Part shown: positions 9,725-16,444 of the stretch, one piece after another
How positions within the stretch are numbered: position 1 is the first letter of the stretch
Layout: every line of letters begins with the position of its first letter
Assembly (NCBI RefSeq): GCF_019597925.1
Contig: NZ_CP080442.1
Location: 2,460,001-2,524,000 of the forward strand
DNA length: 64,000 bases
Origin: [Clostridium] scindens
GTDB lineage: Bacteria > Bacillota > Clostridia > Lachnospirales > Lachnospiraceae
Reading direction: 5' to 3'
Translations under genes and position numbers: made by a program
Notes under the pieces: model-generated
Told to the model about the DNA's origin: nothing
The model's database searches: none
The model's input: only the letters and a program-made list of their open reading frames with translations

Positions 9725-11119
9725 TTATTCTTCTGCAAGCGCCGCTTTCATCATAATCGCGCATTCCACGCGCTTACGCTGCATCTCGCAGCCAATATCA
9801 TATGTATCGTGAATGGTCCCGTGGAAATTGTAAGAATTCGCCATACATCCTCCGCTGCAATAGAATTTGGCAAAACAGTCCCTGCACTTATCCTTGGAGT
9901 ACACGTTGCAGCTGCGGAAATCATCCGCAATCTCTGGTCTTACGATTCCTTCGTCTACATTTCCCATCAGGAATTCTTCCTGCCCCACGAACTGATGGCA
10001 AGGATAGAGATCTCCCCAAGGGGTCACGGCCAGATATTCCGTCCCGGAGCCGCATCCGGACAGCCTTTTCGCCACACAGGGCCCACCGTCTAAGTCTATC
10101 ATAAAATGGAAAAAATTAAAACCTTTTCCTTCCTTTTCACGTTCGATCATTATCTTTGCCAGTTTATCATATTCTTCATTGATCATCGGGATATCTTCTT
10201 CCCGGATCGCGTAGGGATCGCTTTCATCTCCCACCACCGGCTCTATGGACATCTGCTTGAACCCCAGATCCGCGAAATGCAGGATATCGTTGGAAAAATC
10301 CAGATTATCGCGGGTAAACGTTCCCCGCACATAGTACCGCTCCTGGTTTCTGCTCTTTGCCAGTTTCTGGAACTTGGGAACGATCAGGTCATAACTTCCC
10401 TTTCCATTGCGGAAGGGACGCATACGGTCATTGACATCCTTGCGGCCGTCCAGGCTTAAGACAACATTGTCCATCTCCTTGTTCACGAACTCCTGCACCT
10501 CGTCGTTTAACAGGACGCCATTGGTGGTAATCGTAAACCGGAAATGCTTGTCGTGGATCTTTTCCTGCTCTCTTCCATAAGCCACCAGGTCTTTCACCAC
10601 CTGCCAGTTCATCAGCGGTTCTCCGCCGAAGAAATCCACTTCCAGATTATGCCTGTTCCCGGAATTGGCGATCAGGAAATCCAGCGCTTTCTTTCCCACT
10701 TCAAAACTCATAAGGGCGCGCCTGCCATGGTACTCCCCTTCTTCCGCGAAGCAGTATTTGCAGGCCAGATTGCAGTCATGGGCAATATGAAGGCATAGTG
10801 CCTTTACCACCGTCTTTCGCTTCTTTACTTCCTCGATCATGCATTCATAGGCATCCTCAACGAAGAGCCTTCCTGCTTCCGTCAGTTCGATTACGTCCGA
10901 GAGGGCATCTTCAATCTCGCTCTCTTCGTACTTCTGTCCCAACTCTTTCTTAAGGCCCTTAAGCACGCATGGCTCTTTTAGCGTCATAGCGGTATGGGCT
11001 TCATTTTCTTCGCTTAATTTCGCGATCACGTCATAGCACAGTTCGTCCACTACATGGACCGCGCCGCTGTACACATCCATGACGATATTGTATCCATTAT
11101 TCTGGTATTGGTGAATCAA
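9725..11119 (-). CDS. scfB: Radical SAM maturase of the SCIFF peptide
   Basis: Forms thioether cross-links in the six-cysteine SCIFF peptide encoded just upstream. The radical SAM motif CNLACKYC has cysteines at 116, 120 and 123 (numbering from the TTG start), and the C-terminal SPASM region carries many cysteines (CHQFVGQ, CRDCFAKFYCSGGCMAN) that bind auxiliary [4Fe-4S] clusters. An ATG at 11146 is in frame but has no ribosome site. The TTG at 11119 lies about 9 bases after AGGAAAGGGG and gives LIHQYQNNGYN, which matches the usual start of the family; I therefore prefer it. About 120 bases and a terminator-like hairpin separate it from the peptide gene. Confidence 0.93.
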   Translation of the reverse strand: MIHQYQNNGYNIVMDVYSGAVHVVDELCYDVIAKLSEENEAHTAMTLKEPCVLKGLKKELGQKYEESEIEDALSDVIELTEAGRLFVEDAYECMIEEVKKRKTVVKALCLHIAHDCNLACKYCFAEEGEYHGRRALMSFEVGKKALDFLIANSGNRHNLEVDFFGGEPLMNWQVVKDLVAYGREQEKIHDKHFRFTITTNGVLLNDEVQEFVNKEMDNVVLSLDGRKDVNDRMRPFRNGKGSYDLIVPKFQKLAKSRNQERYYVRGTFTRDNLDFSNDILHFADLGFKQMSIEPVVGDESDPYAIREEDIPMINEEYDKLAKIMIEREKEGKGFNFFHFMIDLDGGPCVAKRLSGCGSGTEYLAVTPWGDLYPCHQFVGQEEFLMGNVDEGIVRPEIADDFRSCNVYSKDKCRDCFAKFYCSGGCMANSYNFHGTIHDTYDIGCEMQRKRVECAIMMKAALAEE

Positions 11120-11179
11120 GGCTATATACCCCTTTCCTATATACATTATCAGGGGCCGCCCCCTGCATCCATTCTTATG

Positions 11180-11213
11180 AACAACAAGAAACAGCGACCC
11201 TTAAGACCGCTGT
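11180..11213 (-). terminator. Hairpin between SCIFF peptide gene and its maturase
   Basis: On the minus strand, stem ACAGCG/CGCTGT (11213-11208 with 11196-11191) followed by the T-rich TTCTTGTTGTT. It is probably a partial terminator that lets the small peptide be made in excess over the enzyme. Confidence 0.5.
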
Positions 11214-11238
11214 CCCGAGTATTCCATATAATTCAAAA

Positions 11239-11382
11239 CTATTTCTTCTGTTCGCAAGTCTGGTTTCCTACTGTACAGGAAGTCTTACATGCTGACTGGC
11301 AAGATGTCTGGCATTCTCCGCATCCGCTCTTCTTCAAATTGCTGTTCATAGTCTGTGTATTTAATGTTTTTACATGTTTCAT
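11239..11382 (-). CDS. scfA: SCIFF ribosomal peptide precursor (six cysteines)
   Basis: A 47-residue peptide starting MKHVKTLNTQTMNSNLKKSG and then carrying six cysteines at positions 21, 24, 28, 32, 36 and 43. This is the conserved SCIFF pattern (six cysteines in forty-five residues) of Clostridia. The peptide is the substrate of the radical SAM enzyme encoded next downstream, which joins a cysteine to a threonine through a thioether. A strong TAAGGAGG site lies 8 bases before the ATG. The mature product's role is unknown. No exporter or peptidase gene adjoins the pair. Confidence 0.95.
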   Translation of the reverse strand: MKHVKTLNTQTMNSNLKKSGCGECQTSCQSACKTSCTVGNQTCEQKK

Positions 11383-11417
11383 GCTCTATTCCTCCTTACC
11401 TTTGCTTAACTTATGCT

Positions 11418-11446
11418 ATTATACCATTTCATTATTATTTTCGCAA
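11418..11446 (-). promoter_or_regulatory. Promoter of the SCIFF peptide gene
   Basis: Minus strand: -35 TTGCGA (11446-11441), 17-base spacer, -10 TATAAT (11423-11418), about 36 bases before the peptide ATG. Confidence 0.6.
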
Positions 11447-11531
11447 TCATTTTATATCTCTTGTTAAAACTTTAATTACTCCCCATTCTATGGCCTTTTT
11501 ACGGCAGTTATGATACACTATCGGTGGATTA

Positions 11532-11568
11532 CAGCGCGAACGCCAGGTACTGCTATCTATTGCCATAG
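11532..11568. repeat. Possible imperfect inverted repeat flanking the gap gene, left copy
   Basis: The blocks GGATTACAG, ACTGC, TATCTAT and CCATAG occur here in this order. The same blocks recur in the same order on the opposite strand after the gap gene (about 12656-12700), with small gaps between blocks. Function unknown; a shared regulatory site or the remains of a small mobile element are both possible. Confidence 0.3.
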
Positions 11569-11621
11569 TCTTTTTAAGAAGTATTATTACAAATGTATGT
11601 CTTATAGGAGGTAATTGTACA

Positions 11622-12641
11622 ATGGCAATTCAAATTGGCATCAACGGATTCGGCCGCATCGGCAGAGTCGCATTCCGTATCGCCATCAGTCAGCCTGAAC
11701 GCTTCCACTTGTGTGGAATCAATGTCCGTAACGCAGATCTTGATTATATGGTATATATGATCCGGTACGATACCATATTCGGCCGCTTCCGCGGTGAACT
11801 TGGCACTTACGAGAAGGGGATTACCGTAAATGGAAAGAAGATCCCTGTCTTTTCCGAGAGCGATGCTTCCTGCATCCCATGGGAAAGCTGTGGCGCCGAA
11901 TATATTATCGATGCAACCGGCGCTTTCTGCACCACTGCAAAAGCAATGTCCCATATCAAGGCCGGGGCAAAAAAAGTCATCATCTCGGCTCCAGCCAAGG
12001 ATGAGGAGACCCCCACGTTCGTCATGGGCATCAACCACACCAATTACTCGCCGGATATGAAGGTCATATCTAACGCTTCTTGTACCACGAACTGTCTGGC
12101 GCCCATCTGCAAAGTCCTGGAGGACAATTATGGCATCGAATATGGCCTGATGTCCACAATCCACGCGGCAACCGCCAAGCAGAAAGTAGTCGACAGCCGG
12201 TCTTTGAAGGATTGGCGCACCGGCCGGGCAGTTTTTGGCAATCTGATTCCTTCCACCACCGGAGCAGCGAAAGCAATATCCTTGGTCATCCCTTCTCTGA
12301 AGGATCGGATGAACGGAATCTCTTACCGGGTTCCTACTTCGGACGTCTCCATCGTCGATCTGAACGTAGCGCTTAAGAGCCCCGCATCCTACGAGGATAT
12401 CTGCAGCAAAGTCCACGAGGCCTCCATGACATATTTGTCCGGCATCCTGGATTACGTAGATGACGAAGTCGTGTCCTCTGATTTTATCGGAGACTCCCAC
12501 GCCTCCATCTTCGATGCGCGGGAAGGGATACAGGTTAATTCCCATTTCTTTAAGCTGATCTGCTTCTATGATAATGAGTGGGGCTATACCAGCCAGATTT
12601 TCAGACTCATAGAATACATGGACCAGATTCATCAGCAATAA
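11622..12641 (+). CDS. gap: Type I glyceraldehyde-3-phosphate dehydrogenase, unusual cofactor residues
   Basis: Oxidises and phosphorylates glyceraldehyde-3-phosphate in glycolysis or its reverse. The Rossmann motif INGFGRIGR and the catalytic segment SNASCTTNC (Cys154) with His181 are intact, and the length of 339 fits. Two places that set NAD preference differ from the norm: the usual IND is INV (Val35), and the loop normally DGPS or DLPH reads DSRS (Ser192, Arg193). The HAATAKQK segment resembles the E. coli GapA type more than the Bacillus type. The gene stands alone: no pgk or tpi adjoins, and a terminator follows. It may therefore be a second, specialised gap. AGGAGG lies 10 bases before the ATG. 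Confidence 0.92.
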   Translation: MAIQIGINGFGRIGRVAFRIAISQPERFHLCGINVRNADLDYMVYMIRYDTIFGRFRGELGTYEKGITVNGKKIPVFSESDASCIPWESCGAEYIIDATGAFCTTAKAMSHIKAGAKKVIISAPAKDEETPTFVMGINHTNYSPDMKVISNASCTTNCLAPICKVLEDNYGIEYGLMSTIHAATAKQKVVDSRSLKDWRTGRAVFGNLIPSTTGAAKAISLVIPSLKDRMNGISYRVPTSDVSIVDLNVALKSPASYEDICSKVHEASMTYLSGILDYVDDEVVSSDFIGDSHASIFDAREGIQVNSHFFKLICFYDNEWGYTSQIFRLIEYMDQIHQQ

Positions 12642-12655
12642 CAATTTCATATCGT

Positions 12656-12700
12656 TTCTATGGCAGCGATAGATAGCCGCAGTTACTGTAATCACCTTTC
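12656..12700. repeat. Possible imperfect inverted repeat flanking the gap gene, right copy
   Basis: The reverse complement of this stretch contains GATTACAG, ACTGC, TATCTAT and CCATAG in the order seen upstream of gap at 11532-11568. Match lengths are short and interrupted, so this is tentative. Confidence 0.3.
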
Positions 12701-12756
12701 TGTAAGGGACATATGCATTCGTAATTACGATTATGAACCATACAAAACTATGCCAA

Positions 12757-12793
12757 AAGAGACAGACACTTTTTTGAAGTGTCTGTCTCTTTT
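12757..12793. terminator. Bidirectional terminator between gap and TIGR04086 gene
   Basis: A near-perfect 15-base stem, AAGAGACAGACACTT with AAGTGTCTGTCTCTT, flanked by A on the left and T on the right. It can end transcripts from gap (plus) and from the convergent minus-strand gene. Confidence 0.85.
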
Positions 12794-13166
12794 ACGATAT
12801 CATTCCGCCGGCCATTCCGCCGCCCGCGCATAAGATAAATGTGGTCACGAGATTGGCGCCGTCTCCGTTCAGCGTATGGTACACCCCCAGCGTGATCAGC
12901 AGAAGCAGGGCAAAATACGCGATGCCAAGACCAAGGCCCCATATGAACCGCTTCACTTTGGCCATCTTGCCGATCAGAATTCCTCCGATCAAGGTCGCCA
13001 TGACATAGATAGCTACGATCGCCGCCGATACCATCTTCTCGTTCAGCTCCATCTTATATAGCGCCATCGTAAGCAGCAAAAGCAATATCCCCGTAACAAT
13101 ATAAGAAGCCAGCAGCGCCTTCAGCACCCACATAACCTTTGAGTCTTTTCGAACCTGTCTTTCCAT
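12792..13166 (-). CDS. TIGR04086 family membrane protein
   Basis: A 124-residue integral membrane protein with four predicted helices (about 14-36, 43-64, 72-94 and 103-122) and a basic N-terminus. Sequence and length match the TIGR04086 family found in spore-forming Clostridia, whose function is not known; the Gly-rich last helix (CAGGGMAGGMI) is typical. It starts 53 bases after the spoVT stop on the same strand and may be transcribed with it. GGAGGGATGGG lies before the ATG. Confidence 0.8.
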   Translation of the reverse strand: MERQVRKDSKVMWVLKALLASYIVTGILLLLLTMALYKMELNEKMVSAAIVAIYVMATLIGGILIGKMAKVKRFIWGLGLGIAYFALLLLITLGVYHTLNGDGANLVTTFILCAGGGMAGGMIS

Positions 13167-13219
13167 CCCATCCCTCCTTGTCTATCACAAGTTATGATGG
13201 AACTTCCAGGTTTATTCCA

Positions 13220-13768
13220 CTATTGTTCCATTTGCCTTCCTAAAAATCCTGCGGCACAGGCTGCCATCTTCTGCTCCAGTTCTCCCAGCTTCTTCTTCGC
13301 GTCCTTGGACAGCAGGATGACGCCGCCGATCACATCGCCTTCGCAGATGATAGGGCAGATGATCTCATATTCGTATTCTTCTTCCTGGCTGTCGGTTATG
13401 GCAACATACTTCTTATCGCCAAGTGCGGCCATGATCTGGCTTCTGTCTCCCAGCTGCTTCTCCAGCGGCCTGCTGATATATTTATCCTGCAGATCCTTTT
13501 TGCCTGTGCCTGCTGACGCAATGATCTGATCCATATCGCAGACGCATACCAGGCAGCCCATTGTCTGGGCAAGGCTCTCTGCATACTGTTTTGCAAATGC
13601 GGAGAGTTCTCCGATGGGAGAATACTTCTTCAGTATGATTTCCCCCTCCCTGTCCGTAAATATTTCCAGAGGGTCGCCCTCCCTGATTCTAAGAGTTCTT
13701 CTTATTTCCTTTGGAATAACCACCCTTCCCAGATCATCTATCCTTCTTACGATTCCAGTAGCTTTCAT
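13220..13768 (-). CDS. spoVT: Stage V sporulation protein T
   Basis: A forespore transcription regulator that tunes SigG-dependent genes during spore maturation. The N-terminal 50 residues form an AbrB-type swapped-hairpin DNA-binding domain (MKATGIVRRIDDLGRVVIPKEIRRTLRI), and residues 60-180 form a GAF-like domain. The full length of 182 fits the family. In many Clostridia spoVT lies next to pth, mfd and a parvulin gene; here the YqeY-like and pilin genes are placed between. GGAGGAAAACTTAT precedes the ATG. Confidence 0.95.
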   Translation of the reverse strand: MKATGIVRRIDDLGRVVIPKEIRRTLRIREGDPLEIFTDREGEIILKKYSPIGELSAFAKQYAESLAQTMGCLVCVCDMDQIIASAGTGKKDLQDKYISRPLEKQLGDRSQIMAALGDKKYVAITDSQEEEYEYEIICPIICEGDVIGGVILLSKDAKKKLGELEQKMAACAAGFLGRQMEQ

Positions 13769-13946
13769 ATAAGTTTTCCTCCGTTTACAAATCTATCCAT
13801 TTTCTTGTATGGTGGTAGTCTTTGTAAAATCAAGTTTTTTATACCTGCGGCCAAAATAAATATCATTTATATATCCTACTTTGGGCTGGATATTTAAAGC
13901 ACAGTTCTGTATAATAATAAGAAGTATGAAATTAGGAGGGATAAAG

Positions 13947-14393
13947 ATGAGCAAGATTGAAGAAGTCCGAGGCGATATGGTGAAAGCCATGAAAGCCGGA
14001 GACAAGGAAACCAAGGAGACTCTGTCCATGCTGCTGGCTGCCCTTAAGAACAAGGCCATTGACAAGCGGGAAGACTTGACGGAAGCAGAGGAAATCCAGG
14101 TGATCTTAAAAGAAATAAAACAGACAAAAGAAACACTGGATATGACCCCTGCGGACCGGACCGAGATTATTGACGAGTGCAACAAGCGCCTGTCCGTATT
14201 GGAGCAGTATGCCCCGAAGATGATGGGCGAGTCAGAGATCAAGGACGTAATCGAGGCTACTTTAAAAGAAATTGGCCTGGATGCGCCAACTGCTAAAGAT
14301 AAAGGAAAGATTATGAAAGTTCTGATGCCAAAGGTAAAGGGAAAGGCCGACGGCAAACTGGTTAACGAACTTCTCATGACCTATATGGGATAA
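13947..14393 (+). CDS. GatB/YqeY domain protein
   Basis: A 148-residue stand-alone YqeY protein, related to the C-terminal tRNA-binding domain of GatB, the amidotransferase subunit that converts Glu-tRNA-Gln. Its own role is not established. The whole protein is helical and charged, with the family's PADRTEIIDECNKRLSVLEQYAPKMM segment. The start is the ATG after AGGAGGGATAAAG; a longer frame upstream has no ribosome site. A TATAAT -10 box lies at 13910-13915. The pilin gene begins 4 bases after its stop. Confidence 0.88.
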   Translation: MSKIEEVRGDMVKAMKAGDKETKETLSMLLAALKNKAIDKREDLTEAEEIQVILKEIKQTKETLDMTPADRTEIIDECNKRLSVLEQYAPKMMGESEIKDVIEATLKEIGLDAPTAKDKGKIMKVLMPKVKGKADGKLVNELLMTYMG

Positions 14394-14397
14394 AATT

Positions 14398-15261
14398 ATG
14401 AAACGGAAAAGCAAGCAGAAAGGATTTACCTTAGTAGAACTGATTGTCGTAATCGTAATCATCCTGATTCTTGCAGCGCTTCTCATCCCCTTCCTGCTTC
14501 GCTATGTAGAGAAGGCCAAAGAGGCGAACTGCAGGTCAGGCATGAGTTCTCTGCTGACGGAATATTCCGCTGGCGTAGCGGAAGGAGTGATCGATCCGGA
14601 CAAGGATCAGGACATCGGCGACCTTCAGAAGTCCGGCCTTATATCCGATTTTTCCTGCCCCAGCGACGGGGAACTCTATATCAAGCAGGATAAGGATGGA
14701 GTCATCACGATCCGGTGTACATACCACGACGATGGCAAGAAAGATTCCGGAAGTTCCGGCAAATTCCCCGGATCCGATACATTTAAAAAACTTCAGGAAT
14801 TTATCGAGACGGATTGGTCCGGGAAAAGGATAAATAATGACAACATTTTAAGAGAGTATTTTAAAAAATATGGGAAAAATCTTGAAAATGTGAAAGTAGA
14901 CGATGCGATCAGTTCATCCCAGCGCGAGAAACTGATTGACGAAATTGCAAAAAAGACCGGTATTTCCCGTGATACGCTGACTTCTGCCTTTGACGCATTT
15001 CAGGGAAAGGAATATAGTGCTGTTCCTTATGTAACAGGAAAAACAGGGGAAGTTATCATGTATTACTCCACCAACGGACTGGAGAATGACCGCACCCACG
15101 ATCCGACGAACCTGCTGTATTATAATGGATCATGGTATTTTTATCCGAATATGAACGGAAGCAAAAATCAATTCTCGCCAGGCTATATCCTCCCATCCTT
15201 AGGTAACTCCGATGATGTTCAAAAAACGCTGGAGGCAAACGGATGCATTAAAATACAATAG
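14398..15261 (+). CDS. Orphan pseudopilin with type IV prepilin N-terminus
   Basis: The N-terminus KQKGFTLVELIVVIVIILILAA is a class III prepilin signal: cleavage is expected after Gly9, Phe10 becomes residue 1 and Glu14 the conserved Glu5, followed by a hydrophobic helix. The remaining 240 residues are soluble and show no domain I recognise; a Gly/Ser-rich linker sits near 115-125, and two cysteines (about 42 and 80) plus one near 100 could form a disulfide. No prepilin peptidase, assembly ATPase or other pilin is in the window, so processing would depend on genes elsewhere. It starts 4 bases after the YqeY-like gene with only a weak ribosome site, so coupled translation is likely. Confidence 0.82.
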   Translation: MKRKSKQKGFTLVELIVVIVIILILAALLIPFLLRYVEKAKEANCRSGMSSLLTEYSAGVAEGVIDPDKDQDIGDLQKSGLISDFSCPSDGELYIKQDKDGVITIRCTYHDDGKKDSGSSGKFPGSDTFKKLQEFIETDWSGKRINNDNILREYFKKYGKNLENVKVDDAISSSQREKLIDEIAKKTGISRDTLTSAFDAFQGKEYSAVPYVTGKTGEVIMYYSTNGLENDRTHDPTNLLYYNGSWYFYPNMNGSKNQFSPGYILPSLGNSDDVQKTLEANGCIKIQ

Positions 15262-15286
15262 ACATACAGCCAATGACTCAAACGGC

Positions 15287-15318
15287 AAAAGCCGCTGCCC
15301 TATAGGGCAGCGGCTTTT
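15287..15318. terminator. Bidirectional terminator between pilin and parvulin lipoprotein genes
   Basis: Perfect stem AAAAGCCGCTGCCC / GGGCAGCGGCTTTT around a TATA loop; serves the convergent genes on both sides. Confidence 0.9.
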
Positions 15319-15322
15319 GAAC

Positions 15323-16393
15323 TTACTGTGCCTCGCTATCCGTATCCACCTGATCATCCGTCTTGACATCATTCGCATACGGCTCCTGCTCTTCTACCTT
15401 CATAGTAACGCTTAGATCATTAAAATCAACTTTCTTCCAAACGCTCTTATTGACCTTGATATCCGCCTTCTTAAGCCACTTCTCGCAGGTCTTGGTGTAA
15501 AGATCCGTCTTTCTGTCATTTACGATAGACTGCTTCTTGGTATCCGTGGCCTCTCTGTCAAACAGGCTGGTGACCTTTCCAATATAGCATCCATTCTCAG
15601 CCTCGATCATCTCCGTCACTTCGCCTTCTCCCAGCTTGTCTGCCGCCGCGATCAGATCTGCTGACGGAGTGGATGAATCCTTGTCAAATGTTATTGTGCT
15701 TGCTTCCACGCCTTGTTCTGTGGCAAGCGCGCCGAAGTCTTCCGCCGTCTTGGCTGCTTCCGCAAAATTCTCTGCCTTGCTCTTGACCTCTGCCTTCTCT
15801 TCATCAGACAGATCTACGGATTTGCCCTCCTCATCCTTAGTCGTATAAGGGAACAGCACGTACTGCATGCTCTTCTGGGCTGCCTCTTCATCGGATACTT
15901 CCGTATCAGCGCCGGCCTGAATTGCCTCCGTCATCTTCTGCTGGATCGCCATAAGCGTCATCACGCGCTTCACCGTCTTTAACGAGCCACTGATTTTTTC
16001 CTTGTCTTCCAGGGCATTTGCCTCGTCAAACTCTTTTGCAGTACTCTCTATGGCATTCTTTTCCTTGTCAGACAGAGAGACCTCATAGTCTCCCATATGC
16101 TCTTCCAGAAGAATCATAGTCTCCAGCTGCTTGAGCACGGAGTCTTTGACGGATTCTTCGTAAGTCTGGCCTTCCGTCGCTTCGGAATTCCACATGTCTT
16201 CTCCCAGATATCCTGCGTAATAAGTCTCATACTGAGCCTGTGTATATCTTGCATAGAAATTAGCAATGTCGGCTGTGATCTCTTTGTCGCCTACCGTGGC
16301 AACCACATCGTCGTCTTTGAACGATCCGCAGCCGGTAAGGGAAGTCACTGCAAGCATCCCTGCCATTGCGAGTATCAATATCTTTTTTTTCAT
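15323..16393 (-). CDS. Parvulin-type peptidyl-prolyl isomerase lipoprotein (PrsA-like)
   Basis: An extracytoplasmic foldase predicted to be anchored by lipid at Cys22 (lipobox LTGC after a hydrophobic signal). Residues 30-165 resemble the SurA/PrsA N-terminal chaperone domain, and 170-300 a parvulin-like region (QYVLFPYTT, VEASTITFDKDSS, LGEGEVTEMIEAENGCYIGKV). The C-terminal tail is acidic. Isomerase activity is inferred from the family. It is the third gene of pth-mfd-prsA and starts about 50 bases after the mfd stop, with TAAGGAGGG before the ATG. Confidence 0.85.
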   Translation of the reverse strand: MKKKILILAMAGMLAVTSLTGCGSFKDDDVVATVGDKEITADIANFYARYTQAQYETYYAGYLGEDMWNSEATEGQTYEESVKDSVLKQLETMILLEEHMGDYEVSLSDKEKNAIESTAKEFDEANALEDKEKISGSLKTVKRVMTLMAIQQKMTEAIQAGADTEVSDEEAAQKSMQYVLFPYTTKDEEGKSVDLSDEEKAEVKSKAENFAEAAKTAEDFGALATEQGVEASTITFDKDSSTPSADLIAAADKLGEGEVTEMIEAENGCYIGKVTSLFDREATDTKKQSIVNDRKTDLYTKTCEKWLKKADIKVNKSVWKKVDFNDLSVTMKVEEQEPYANDVKTDDQVDTDSEAQ

Positions 16394-16444
16394 ATTCTTG
16401 TATACCCTCCTTAGTACCGTTAACTTCTCTATTATATCCTTTTT

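Noticed and set aside
11574..12695. Long open frame on the minus strand, 373 codons
   Set aside because: Lies entirely opposite the intact gap gene, has no ribosome site or recognisable domain, and is an antisense shadow.
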